Shown: positions 35,401 to 42,491, numbered from the stretch's first letter. The stretch: 44,861 nucleotides of DNA from Candidatus Uhrbacteria bacterium (GCA_003453595.1 DMOG01000013.1:1-44861), one strand, 5' to 3'. Notes: generated from the letters alone by a model not told the origin. Program-made: numbers and translations.

Positions 35401-38400
35401 TCTCTATCTCGGATGTAGCAGCGCAATGATTCAAGGCTCTTTGTACAGTTGTTTCGTTAATGGCGACATTGGAAAAATGCTCAATGGCCGCCAGATCGTC
35501 TTTAAGTTTCCAATGTCTCGCAATCAAATATTGGTAATACTTTTCTTGTACAGCTTCCGGCGATGGATTAGCACGCAGTGCTTCCGCGAGAGGCTGCCAG
35601 TTTTCAAATTGGCTGTTCTTAAAAATATGTTCCAATTGTTCCTCTGTGATTTGTGGCTGAATACCAGTCAGTGAATACAATGTAAAAAATTCTTTGTTTG
35701 AGGCCGAGCCATCTTTTGTAAAATCTTCGGCAGATGTAAGTTGAGTGTATTTTGCGTAAACCAATTCTTCAGAAACAGGCAAATGTTCAAGTTCCAATTC
35801 CTGCTTTAGGTATGCCAAATCTTTAAATTGATTGTTCTGTATCAACTCGTCTACAGTCGCAAGCAATACTTCGTTCGGTATTTCTGGTTTGATTTGTGTT
35901 TCTTTTTTCAGTACACCGATTGCACCCAGGTTTTTCTCTTTCAAAATAGCCACATAAATTTCCTGCGCAAGCGGCTGGTCAATATCCCTGCCGAATTTTT
36001 CTTTCAAAAATTTAATGCCGTCTTCGATAGCGTAATAGCTTCGTCTGTTTGAACTTACATTACGCAGAAAGGCTTGCGCCAGTACATCATCACCAGCTTC
36101 AACTCCGCTCATTTTTTGCAGCTCCAACAATCTATCAGCAAAATTTTTAGTAAAGTATTCGTAATTACCATAATCCCCATCTTTGTCCCATTCAGCAGCC
36201 GCATTGCGCAATAACGCATGATATGCGCTCTCCACTAGAGCCGGATCAAAATTAGGTTGCCCATATTCAAGTAGAGCTTCAAGATAAGCCAATCTGCCGG
36301 ATTGTAAAAATTTTTCACATGCTTGTTGTACCTGTTTAGGAGTAAATTGTGGCTTTATGCCAGTTGTTTTGGCAATACTATCAATCACGGTAAAAGGGTA
36401 AGGGTCGCTTGCGATAGCCGAATCATACATTTGTTGTACTTTTTCAGGATTCGGTCGTACGCCAGAGGTTTCAATAAGCTGCGCGACTTTTTTGAGATCT
36501 TCTTTCAATCCATAGCTGTCAAATTTCTTGTTGCCATACTCCTCTCTGGTATAGTTTTCTGAAGTCGCTTTTGCCAAATCTTCGCTGATACTTTGCGATA
36601 ATTGTTCCCTTGTTTCTTCATCAAGCTGTAATGCAATACCTATTGCCTCTTGCGTGCGTTTTACTCTGTCAAAGCTACCCTCCAAAAGCCATTTTCTGTA
36701 AATTTGATTAACATCGGCACTGTCAAATTGGGGAGAAATGCCGGTAACTTCTGCCAGTTTTGAAATATCTGAAATACCGCCCCAGTAATCCTCCAGCCTT
36801 GAACGATAAAATTTTTGCACCTGTTCTTCCGCAACCGAAACAGGAGTATTGGCGCTCATTTGAAATATTTTTTCTATGGCGCTAGCTCGTCCATAGCTGT
36901 ATGTCGAGCCTTCTTTTGTCGTAACACTAGCAGAGTAATCTGTTGATAAGATTTTTTCATATGCTTTTTGTGCTAATGCTGGCAGGATCGATACGCCTGA
37001 CATTTCGTGCAATTTTTCAAGAGAATCCGTGTAGATGACTTCATTATCAATTAATGTGTCGTATAGACCAACAATAATCTTTTCCGGTATGGTTGCTCCA
37101 AACTTTTCAAATAATGCCTTTGTCTGTTGAGGCCAATCACCGCGATCATAACTTCCTCGATCATGACGCGGGCGAAGCGCCTCCTGTTCAAGCTTTTTCT
37201 GCAGAGCTACTTCTAGTTTCTTTCGGCTGGGTTGCTCGCCGGTTATCTCTTGGATTTTTCTCACTTTATCAAAGTTCAAGCCTTCCAATGCTTCGTCAAA
37301 TTTTTCCGCCACCTCTTTCTTTATTACCTCAAAAGTGATTCCAAAAACATTCGCCAGTTCTTGGACCGGATTGTGGTAAGTATCATCAACAAATGAAACA
37401 ATAAATTTTCTAGCCGTTTCTTTGTCAACGGTCGGTTTAACCCCAAACGCTCCGTATAAATTGCTTATTACATGCGCTTTTCTATCTGTCATTGCCTGCT
37501 GATATCGAGCCTGGATTTCCTGTTCCGGTATTTCAACTTTTTTGCCCGTAGCAGCTTCGAAAGCTTGTATGCTATCTTTTATTCTTTTTCCTTGATCAAT
37601 GTAATGATGACCTCCATCAACAATCTGCAATGCTCTCTTTTGAATTGCTTCTGGCGATGGGTGCATTCCTGTTAGGTCAACAACTTGCTCGATGCCAATA
37701 TATCCTATTCTTCCGTACCAGCCTTTGGACAAAAAGTCTTCAAATATTGATTGTACTTGTTTAGCAGAAAATATTGGTTTTACACCGGTTGCTTTTTCCA
37801 ATTCCTGCAAGACAGTTATCCACCTATCGTCTCTTTGTTCAATTATTTTTGCATAAATTCTATGCATTAAATCCGCATTTGGTTTCTCAGGTAATTGAGA
37901 AATGGGTAAGGAACCGTATTTTGCGAAGTGTGATTCATAAATTGCTTGCACCATCTCACTAGAAAGCTCCACTCCAAATAATGGTGCGTATTTTTTGATA
38001 TTATCAATTCTTCCATCGGCTAATACTTCGTCAAACAATGCTCGTTCCGGCTTAACTCCGGTAAGAGATTGAATGTCCTTAAATAAATCTTCTGTATTAA
38101 AATTGTACCCTTTTAGAATAGCTCGGTATTTCCCTTGTATTTGCTCCTGCGAAGGTGTGAATCCCGTGATCTTTTTGAGAGCCTTCAACTGATCAAGAAT
38201 ATTTTTTTCATTTCCAAATTGTGAAAACAATGCGCTGAATTCTTGTTCTACCACTGTTGAATCCGGTAGAATGTCGGAAATATTTTGAATATCAGAAAAA
38301 ATACGTTCCCAATTTGATGGCCGTGAAGTTATTAAATCATTGAGTCGCGTCCGCACGATCTCCGGTTTTGGTTTTAATTCTGGCCGTGCGCGCAGCAAGG

Positions 38401-38632
38401 TTTTTATTTCATCAAAATTCCCGGATTGGAAAAGATCATCAACTCTCTTTTGCCACAGCTCTTTTTCTTCTGCTCGTTCCAGCTCTCGTTTTTCCAGTGC
38501 TTTTTGTGCTCTTTCGCGCCTTTCTTCTGTTGCTGCTTCAATTTTTTCCTCCTTATAATCAAGGAGTCCCTCTTCCAATTCTAAATCTTTCATTGATTTA
38601 GGTTTGCCGAATTTTTCTATATTATTTGCCAT
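32477..38632 (-). CDS. Giant alpha-solenoid protein (2051 aa) with kinase-like end
   Basis: No signal peptide; N-terminal coiled coil (about 20-75, E/K/R-rich). Residues ~75-1450 are a helical repeat array in which T-G-hydrophobic-x-P and V/I-Q-x-x-Y return about every 40-60 residues, resembling a PPR- or TPR-like solenoid. An acidic His-rich hinge (GPPHDEWGDQDEHHGGEESES) lies near 1457. Residues ~1600-1760 hold an alpha/beta part with VYLGRDGIYAYIGRRAQDAT and LFYDTGYTGTIPEQIMRVMG. The end (~1890-2045) is protein-kinase-like: VIAKRVELR, hinge YLLMEKLEG and IPIDWERV in the DFG position, but the catalytic HxD loop is degenerate. Possibly a scaffold or effector; not recognised as a named family. 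Confidence 0.8.
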   Translation of the reverse strand: MANNIEKFGKPKSMKDLELEEGLLDYKEEKIEAATEERRERAQKALEKRELERAEEKELWQKRVDDLFQSGNFDEIKTLLRARPELKPKPEIVRTRLNDLITSRPSNWERIFSDIQNISDILPDSTVVEQEFSALFSQFGNEKNILDQLKALKKITGFTPSQEQIQGKYRAILKGYNFNTEDLFKDIQSLTGVKPERALFDEVLADGRIDNIKKYAPLFGVELSSEMVQAIYESHFAKYGSLPISQLPEKPNADLMHRIYAKIIEQRDDRWITVLQELEKATGVKPIFSAKQVQSIFEDFLSKGWYGRIGYIGIEQVVDLTGMHPSPEAIQKRALQIVDGGHHYIDQGKRIKDSIQAFEAATGKKVEIPEQEIQARYQQAMTDRKAHVISNLYGAFGVKPTVDKETARKFIVSFVDDTYHNPVQELANVFGITFEVIKKEVAEKFDEALEGLNFDKVRKIQEITGEQPSRKKLEVALQKKLEQEALRPRHDRGSYDRGDWPQQTKALFEKFGATIPEKIIVGLYDTLIDNEVIYTDSLEKLHEMSGVSILPALAQKAYEKILSTDYSASVTTKEGSTYSYGRASAIEKIFQMSANTPVSVAEEQVQKFYRSRLEDYWGGISDISKLAEVTGISPQFDSADVNQIYRKWLLEGSFDRVKRTQEAIGIALQLDEETREQLSQSISEDLAKATSENYTREEYGNKKFDSYGLKEDLKKVAQLIETSGVRPNPEKVQQMYDSAIASDPYPFTVIDSIAKTTGIKPQFTPKQVQQACEKFLQSGRLAYLEALLEYGQPNFDPALVESAYHALLRNAAAEWDKDGDYGNYEYFTKNFADRLLELQKMSGVEAGDDVLAQAFLRNVSSNRRSYYAIEDGIKFLKEKFGRDIDQPLAQEIYVAILKEKNLGAIGVLKKETQIKPEIPNEVLLATVDELIQNNQFKDLAYLKQELELEHLPVSEELVYAKYTQLTSAEDFTKDGSASNKEFFTLYSLTGIQPQITEEQLEHIFKNSQFENWQPLAEALRANPSPEAVQEKYYQYLIARHWKLKDDLAAIEHFSNVAINETTVQRALNHCAATSEIEKIIAIEEATGMNPEIDAEAIQQGYKQALADMGKNAFKNSIAEAINYFYGERGVAPDQEVLGLMYAKLVGETAYEFSFQKDGKREYPQWWDVLKEKFGMASDEAVQKTYFSVLNKEKLSFRELQNLKFIQEFTGSKPNIDEMVGILSEQGITREALEYKLRSFYQKELLAGRIENIKTLAEQWGVPFEVSAAEAQMIYAKILFGDDKLQEQQYKFMAEHSDHLPDGEIIQNKYRELLLGELKDSGSIDINKVFDIWDLTGIEPPQELVAEADGKWLQSHINLIRYVQLLGSQDFENLFPKKYTKIVEQMGEKLAEDVDLADYFFENLHTYYTKPWTADYLAKAVWHYSVAKKFKDALEQGGAVWSSQPWIEAVSQQAHVAIDQGPPHDEWGDQDEHHGGEESESFIQEDPFENHPLRKIRSSLGLGRVMAEKITPAEAGLELSAEAIEALREINGILENEHESFLERFDKNSAVSEEDKIALTGQSQSKVKMNNLLPNVRNFVGRYLAQLANGDPEKLSEIIISQKDSVKRMVQEGYRRYLKIYEVDIPLYDKLYEEFDHWREAGRYPMEVYLGRDGIYAYIGRRAQDATRRSKVGRKKREQLRSEGEVIEINPKYLVYPRYFRDYINYDTKRAFLEQEQISPDMDPLFYDTGYTGTIPEQIMRVMGFDQTDIEERIRLLSAPSAKRRVKDIPENARSEIIEYIEHNAKTENTAVGLFQDEKTGKIRHVARPTEPEEQFYFMMIKQAIARHYVVQERLDFEAPENANYDSEDYYIRVRQEYADILPADFIKNPKQYFEQQGILLKGSKGEGEYPDEEILSFKLEDGTEVIAKRVELRKSKEARKEFMILIASKKAGLSTAEPIGFLSGKKEEDGSYLLMEKLEGYSGRKFEKYLQESGKFTDEQITGIMKTVAEKLKDLAQMFRDQLNIDKRWRIKDTIIQFNEETGEVEGVIPIDWERVKTYDPNKPQKIDLVE

Positions 38633-38685
38633 AGCATTTTGATATTTTTAATATTTTAACATAATTTCATTGGTTTTTCCAGCGT

Positions 38686-38734
38686 TCGTTTTTGTTTGTT
38701 TTTGTTCGTTTTTGTTCGTTCGTTTTTGTTTGTA
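38686..38734. repeat. T-rich tandem repeat upstream of the giant gene
   Basis: About five units of GTTTTTGTTCGTT-like sequence with C/T variation. On minus it lies about 55-100 bases before the ATG, within the promoter area of the giant gene, and could vary in length. Confidence 0.6.
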
Positions 38735-38737
38735 AAA

Positions 38738-38784
38738 GTCGATATAATTACATTCCCCCTCAACAAAAAAGAAGAAAAAAGTGT
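38738..38784. repeat. 47-bp direct repeat, copy B (upstream of the giant gene)
   Basis: Second copy of 32300-32346 (45/47 identical). Here it runs into the palindromic element at 38791 instead of GTTAGCTGATG. Confidence 0.85.
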
Positions 38785-38790
38785 ATGTTA

Positions 38791-38871
38791 CACAATAGCC
38801 GTCGGCTATGCGATCGTGGTGGTATGGCAACGAAGTTGTTAGACCGCCATGTCGCACAGCCGACTGTTGTG
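38791..38871. repeat. Long imperfect hairpin element
   Basis: The left arm starts CACAATAGCCGTCGGC and the right arm (TCGCACAGCCGACTGTTGTG) is its complement with a three-base bulge and two wobbles or mismatches. An inner TGGTGG/CCGCCA pair continues it. It is the same class of element as at 31165 and 42606. 38633-39586 holds no convincing gene. Confidence 0.65.
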
Positions 38872-38950
38872 CGATGTGCATGTTTTCCTTTTGGTCGCCT
38901 TGAGGTGAATGGCTCAAAAAGAATTTAATTTTTGTTTTTTCCATTTTGGA

Positions 38951-38988
38951 TTTTGGCCAGAGGGGATCAAGGGGTGAATGCCCGCCAC
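38951..38988. repeat. G-rich loop repeat, copy 3
   Basis: GGATTTTGGCCA then GAGGGGATCAAGGGGTGAA then TGCCCGCCACC. The stem is poorly kept. No gene ends beside this copy, which suggests that its gene was lost. Confidence 0.6.
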
Positions 38989-39089
38989 CCCAGACACCTG
39001 TTTTAAGGTAAAAAGCAGGGATGTTGGTTAAAAAATGGCTTATTTTAGCAAAGTCAAGCCCTATCTTTGGGATTTGGCATGTTGTCACC

Positions 39090-39276
39090 CAGCAAAGATG
39101 TCATATAGGCAGTAAAGGCAACTATGAGCCAGAAACACGGGTAACGAGTATTCTGGCCATTATAGAAGCTGTTTTGAAGCTAAATTCAGGCGCTCAATTA
39201 CTCTCTAACCCATTATTCTAAAGGCCTAAATGTGACATCTTTGCTGAACGCTAGACTGTGACGTTATTGCTGAACG
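39090..39276. mobile_element. Possible insertion-sequence end remnant
   Basis: CAGCAAAGATGTCA (39090-39103) and TGACATCTTTGCTG (39233-39246) are perfect 14-bp inverted repeats. The right one is part of TGTGACATCTTTGCTGAACG, repeated 26 bases on as TGTGACGTTATTGCTGAACG (17/20). Repeated subterminal sites like these occur at ends of IS21- and IS481-type elements. No transposase gene remains between them. Confidence 0.45.
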
Positions 39277-39290
39277 ACGACATATTGGCA

Positions 39291-39319
39291 TTGACAAAAC
39301 TGCTTTTTCATGCCACACT
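39291..39319 (+). promoter_or_regulatory. Promoter of the first GC-rich unit
   Basis: TTGACA (39291-39296), 17 bp, then a weak -10 (CACACT) with an upstream TG. The sequence ACAAAACTGCTTTTTCATGC resembles those before the genes at 40726 and 23294. A long structured leader (39320-39586) with several small hairpins, including CCCCG/CGGGG at 39549-39565, follows. Confidence 0.55.
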
Positions 39320-39586
39320 TGGTTGTTATTTGAGTTGATTGAGTCCTGTTCTACAGTGATGAAATCTCCAAACTGACAATGTTCTTTAAAAGACAGATCT
39401 CGAAGAAAACCGAAAGGATTACCTCTTTCCTTTTTAGCGCTTTAATAATATAGCTCTGAAAAGGAGGGAGGTGCGGTGCCGTGGTGGCGCTGTGATCCCT
39501 TCGATCTCCGAAGGAGCAATGTCCTGTTGTGGGACACACTCTTTTCGGCCCCGCTAGGCTCGGGGTAGCCTCAAAAGGAGGAAGCC

Positions 39587-40111
39587 ATGTTCCGTATCCA
39601 GTTGGTTCGTTCGCATTACGACAAGCTCGCCATCGCAGCCGCCGACCTCGAGACCGTCGGGGACCGTCACAACGACGGCCCCTTCGTGACCGATACCGGA
39701 TGGTGCACGAAGTTCGATGGGGGCGGCAACGTGCACGTCCCGTCCGACTTCGTCGCCATCTACGGCGAGGCGAGCACGTGGGGCGCGGACGACGGGCACG
39801 AGCCCGTCATGTACGCCCTCGTCGTGTGCGAGGACTGGTCGCAGGACCGAAACCGCGGTTGCCGCATCTTCTTGCGGCACAAGCGGATGTCGCTCGAGGT
39901 CTTGTTGAGCCGCGATGGGCTCAACCAGGTCGAAGGGGCCTACTGGTCCCTCTGGTCCAATCAGGACCACCTGGCCGACGACGTCAACTGCGACGACTGG
40001 GAGGAGATCGCGGAGGAGGCGGTGCCGGAGGAGGCCCGCAAGGTCCTCCAGAAGTGCGTCGAAATCGTCCGTGGCCTTTACGGCCAGGGAGGCGACTTCT
40101 TCGAGGCCTAG
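39587..40111 (+). CDS. GC-rich hypothetical protein (174 aa)
   Basis: Not recognised. Acidic soluble protein with many Trp and Asp (WCTKFDGGGNVHVPSDFVAIYGEA; GAYWSLWSNQDHLADDVNCDDWEEIAEEAVPEEA) and a helical C-terminal half. The codons are strongly G/C-ending, unlike the AT-rich neighbours. A very strong ribosome site (AGGAGG, 5 bases before ATG) decides the start. The frame is preferred over two overlapping open frames because only it has this site. It is followed by a hammerhead ribozyme and a terminator, so it is a self-contained foreign unit. Confidence 0.75.
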   Translation: MFRIQLVRSHYDKLAIAAADLETVGDRHNDGPFVTDTGWCTKFDGGGNVHVPSDFVAIYGEASTWGADDGHEPVMYALVVCEDWSQDRNRGCRIFLRHKRMSLEVLLSRDGLNQVEGAYWSLWSNQDHLADDVNCDDWEEIAEEAVPEEARKVLQKCVEIVRGLYGQGGDFFEA

Positions 40112-40168
40112 TCTCAACCCTGGGTAAGCAGGGGAATCGTTCCACCAGGAAGGTCTTACCACCTTCCC

Positions 40169-40235
40169 TCACTTCTGCCGATGAGATCGGCACTGATGAG
40201 TCCTAATAGGTTGTAAACAGCAGGACGAAAAGTGA
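40169..40235 (+). ncRNA. Type III hammerhead ribozyme
   Basis: All conserved parts are present. Stem III is TCACTT (40169-40174) with AAGTGA (40230-40235). The cleavage site is after C (40175), within U-C. Stem I is TGCCGAT/ATCGGCA (40176-40182/40186-40192) with loop GAG. Core CTGATGA is 40193-40199. Stem II is GTCCT/AGGAC (40200-40204/40222-40226) with a 17-base loop. Core GAAA is 40227-40230. It sits 58 bases after the stop of the GC-rich gene and 12 bases before its terminator, so it should cleave the 3' end of that mRNA. Confidence 0.9.
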
Positions 40236-40247
40236 AAATTATAGATT

Positions 40248-40270
40248 CCGCCAACACGGCGGTTTCTTTT
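40248..40270 (+). terminator. Terminator after the hammerhead ribozyme
   Basis: CCGCC-AACAC-GGCGG followed by TTTCTTTT. Confidence 0.75.
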
Positions 40271-40282
40271 AATTCAAAAATC

Positions 40283-40307
40283 GTTTCCGTAGCGTAGCGA
40301 AGGAAAC
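40283..40307. repeat. GTAGCGTAGCGAA-loop hairpin, copy 1
   Basis: GTTTCC-loop-GGAAAC with loop GTAGCGTAGCGAA. Between 40271 and 40662 no gene is seen, only this hairpin, the related one at 40408 and AT-rich sequence. Confidence 0.7.
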
Positions 40308-40407
40308 ACCATATTTCCCCTAATCAAAAAAGTAAAAAAACAAATTTATTCCCCTTTTTAAAAAGCCTGTCAAAATTCCTTATTAAAAGAAAAATATTTT
40401 TTGAATT

Positions 40408-40436
40408 GTGGTGAAAGAGCGTAGCGATTTCGCCAC
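40408..40436. repeat. GTAGCG-loop hairpin, copy 2
   Basis: GTGGTGAAA-loop-TTTCGCCAC (one wobble) with loop GAGCGTAGCGA. It is followed by CACAACATTTTGGCGTATGC, which resembles the left end of the element at 42606. Confidence 0.65.
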
Positions 40437-40662
40437 AACATTTTGGCGTATGCGAAGTTCGACTCTTTGTTTATACGATAAACTTTGTTTTTAATATTAC
40501 CTATTTTACCGCCTCTGACCCTCAATTTCAATAAGCCGAATTTGAGTGGAGCAAACAATAATTTTCTTTTTGATTTCAATATTATAGTCCTTTTTAAACA
40601 ATTAATTTGGACGTCGTTGTATTAAAAGTAGCTTATCTTAGCAAAGAAACTGCATAAAGCCC

Positions 40663-40691
40663 TTGACAATGGCCGTTTTTTGTGAGACGAT
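40663..40691 (+). promoter_or_regulatory. Promoter of the second GC-rich unit
   Basis: TTGACA (40663-40668), 17 bp, GACGAT (40686-40691) with TGTGA before it. The layout matches the promoter at 39291 (TTGACAA...C.G.TTTTT..TG). Confidence 0.55.
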
Positions 40692-40725
40692 GTTCTGTCT
40701 GTAACCCGAACCGAAGGAGATTTCA

Positions 40726-40962
40726 ATGTACACAGACCATCGTCCGCCTCAGTCCCCATCCACCTGCCCCGAGTACGTCCTCGTCGTCGAGGAAGATCGG
40801 GATCAACCCTACGACGCCGACGCCATCATCGAGGAAGCCCACTCCTCAGGCGCGGTGACGAACGACGGCGAGGACGACATCTTCTGGATCGTCTACGCCA
40901 GCGAGCCTCGGCGCGTCTGGGACTTCACGGAGCGGTCGCTGCGCAGCTCGTTCAAGAGCTGA
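40726..40962 (+). CDS. GC-rich hypothetical protein (78 aa)
   Basis: Not recognised. Acidic protein: a Pro-rich start (HRPPQSPSTCPEY), then VLVVEEDRDQPYDADAIIEEAHSSG, DDIFWIVYAS and a helical RRVWDFTERSLRSSF end. Probably a small alpha/beta fold. G/C-ending codons and a strong ribosome site (AAGGAG, 6 bases before ATG) set it apart from the host genes, as for 39587. It has its own promoter and a structured terminator at 40994-41054. Confidence 0.7.
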   Translation: MYTDHRPPQSPSTCPEYVLVVEEDRDQPYDADAIIEEAHSSGAVTNDGEDDIFWIVYASEPRRVWDFTERSLRSSFKS

Positions 40963-40993
40963 CGGCGCACTCCACAGGGGACGAGGCCACCAA

Positions 40994-41054
40994 GGAACCG
41001 CCGCAACTCATCACGTCTGTGTGGAGAGAAGTGGCGGTTCCACACAGATTTTTT
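40994..41054 (+). terminator. Terminator with competing upstream hairpin
   Basis: TCTGTGTGG (41016-41024) pairs with CCACACAGA (41040-41048), followed by six T: a standard terminator. GGAACCGCC (40994-41002) pairs with GGCGGTTCC (41033-41041), a perfect 9-bp stem sharing two bases with the terminator arm. The two stems either compete or, trimmed, form a pseudoknot. Confidence 0.75.
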
Positions 41055-41256
41055 GTAGAAATTGAGAGGCCAAATTGGCTGTTTGAAAAGGACAATTCAA
41101 AATGAAAAAATCAAAAAGAAAATTGTTGTTTGCGTAACCGCATACTCGGTGTTGTACGACAGTTCCGACGGGTAAACAGTTAAAAGTTCGTTTCAAAGAC
41201 GTGCTTTTTTGTTTGCAAAACCTTTCAAATCACCACTATTTACTAGTCGGAATTTC

Positions 41257-41333
41257 GCACAATGTTTCGGCATATCTGATGTTTGCCGTAGCGTAGTGGG
41301 GGCAGAGGGGCTGGGGGTGAATGCCCCTACGCT
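41257..41333. repeat. Chimeric repeat: half palindromic element joined to G-rich hairpin (copy 4)
   Basis: 41264-41296 is identical to 42614-42646 (GTTTCGGCATATCTG... to ...GCGTAG), then the sequence switches to the G-rich hairpin: AGCGTAG-TG-GGGGCA, loop GAGGGGCTGGGGGTGAA (41305-41321), TGCCCCTACGCT. It ends 18 bases from the stop of the Fic gene at 41351. 41055-41256 holds no gene. Confidence 0.7.
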
Positions 41334-41350
41334 AAGACCCCGGTTTAGTT

Positions 41351-42298
41351 TTAGTTTTTTCTTTGTCGAGTTCTATTTTTTAGATATCGCTCAATCGCTT
41401 CTTTTGAAGTTAGCCAATTCCTACCTTCTTTGTATGCTTCCAATTTTCCTTGTCTTGCCAGTAAGTTTAAATATTTTGCAGAAAAAGGAGTGGTTTTAGA
41501 TATTTCAGTCAATGATATAAATTTTTCCTGTTTTGTAGTTGCGGGGGTTAAAGTTTTCAAATAAATATCAAGCGAGCGCTCTATAGATTGAGCAATAAAT
41601 TTTACCAGCGGTTCATATTTACCGCCATCCGCCATTTCTAGTACATCGTAATATTTTTTGCGGTCATTTTTTAAAATAATAACCAGCGGATAACCAGCTT
41701 GCATTAGTAATAAATTCATAGTAAGCCGTGCCGTTCTTCCATTGCCGTCAAAAAATGGGTGAATATGTACTAATTTGTGATGCAGTAAAGCAGCAAGCTC
41801 AATGATATTCGTCTTGTTTTTTTGCTGATTAAGCCAACTGATTAAGTCGTGCATTTTTTTTTGAACCTGCAGAGCGTCAGTTGGTGTATGTTTCGCTCCG
41901 CCAATAATCACGTTGGCGTTTCTGTATTTTCCAGCCCATTCCTTATCGGTTTCTTGAATAATAATCTGGTGCAAGTTTCGTATTAGCATTTCCGAGATGG
42001 TGTGTTTTTTATCTTTATCTATTAGGTCGTAAAGATACTCCAAGGCGGTGTGATGATCCTTTGCCTCTAAATGGTCTTTTAAAGGTTTCCCTTTTACCGT
42101 TAGGCCTTCGTTAATAACTAAAAAGGTCTCTTTTAAAGTTAAGGAGTTGCCTTCAATCGCGTTTGAGTTGTAGGTCATTTCAATCTGAAATTTTTCTCGT
42201 AATTTTTGCACCGCAGATTTCGGTAGGGGGCGAAGTTTGTTGAGTTTAGATAATTTTTCTTCTAAACGATTTTTTACGATTGAAGATAGATAAGTCAT
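41351..42298 (-). CDS. Fic family protein, second copy
   Basis: 315 residues. Fic motif HPFFDGNGRTARL (about residues 177-189), with an N-terminal inhibitory helix S-N-A-I-E-G-N (about 44-50), the class II type. The flap region is ANVIIGGAKHTPTDA. The C-terminus (~255-310) is a small helix-turn-helix with excisionase-like EAYKEGRNWLTSKEAIERYL. It is probably an AMPylator kept silent by its own helix. It is clearly a different subtype from the Fic protein at 18989. A promoter with a perfect inverted repeat lies upstream (42306-42360). Confidence 0.9.
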   Translation of the reverse strand: MTYLSSIVKNRLEEKLSKLNKLRPLPKSAVQKLREKFQIEMTYNSNAIEGNSLTLKETFLVINEGLTVKGKPLKDHLEAKDHHTALEYLYDLIDKDKKHTISEMLIRNLHQIIIQETDKEWAGKYRNANVIIGGAKHTPTDALQVQKKMHDLISWLNQQKNKTNIIELAALLHHKLVHIHPFFDGNGRTARLTMNLLLMQAGYPLVIILKNDRKKYYDVLEMADGGKYEPLVKFIAQSIERSLDIYLKTLTPATTKQEKFISLTEISKTTPFSAKYLNLLARQGKLEAYKEGRNWLTSKEAIERYLKNRTRQRKN

Positions 42299-42305
42299 AG
42301 AAATG

Positions 42306-42360
42306 CTTAATATGGTTTAGTTAATTATTTACAGTATACCATATTAAGGAATTTAGTCAA
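42306..42360 (-). promoter_or_regulatory. Promoter and operator of the Fic gene
   Basis: On minus: TTGACT (42360-42355), 16 bp, TATACT (42338-42333). CTTAATATGGT (42306-42316) and ACCATATTAAG (42338-42348) are perfect 11-bp inverted repeats that bracket the -10 box and start site, so a repressor could bind there. The HTH of the Fic protein is a candidate. Confidence 0.75.
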
Positions 42361-42491
42361 ATTTTTATGCATTTAGGACGATAGGAGTCGATCCTCTTAA
42401 AATTCCAATAGTAACAGCCCCATCTGTATTTAAACTCCAAAAATTTTTATAAGCATGTCCCATATGTTTGTAATAATTAAAATTTATAATC

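Noticed and set aside
38686..38734. CRISPR array
   Set aside because: Units are about 10 bases and T-rich with no spacers; no cas genes are present anywhere in the window.
38648..39088. Minus-strand open frame of 146 codons
   Set aside because: It runs across the hairpin element, the G-rich repeat and a T-rich tandem repeat; the translation is repeat sequence with low-complexity ends.
39021..39221. 66-codon plus-strand frame resembling the end of an HTH protein
   Set aside because: It spans the left inverted repeat of the insertion-sequence remnant and has no start signal; the resemblance is too weak.
39529..40206. Long overlapping frames in the GC-rich gene on both strands
   Set aside because: GC-rich codons leave all frames open. 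Only 39587-40111 has the strong ribosome site and a normal amino acid make-up; the others are Arg/Pro/Gly-rich shadows.
40370..40579. 69-codon basic minus-strand frame
   Set aside because: It covers a repeat hairpin, has no ribosome site or promoter, and reads as AT-rich random sequence.
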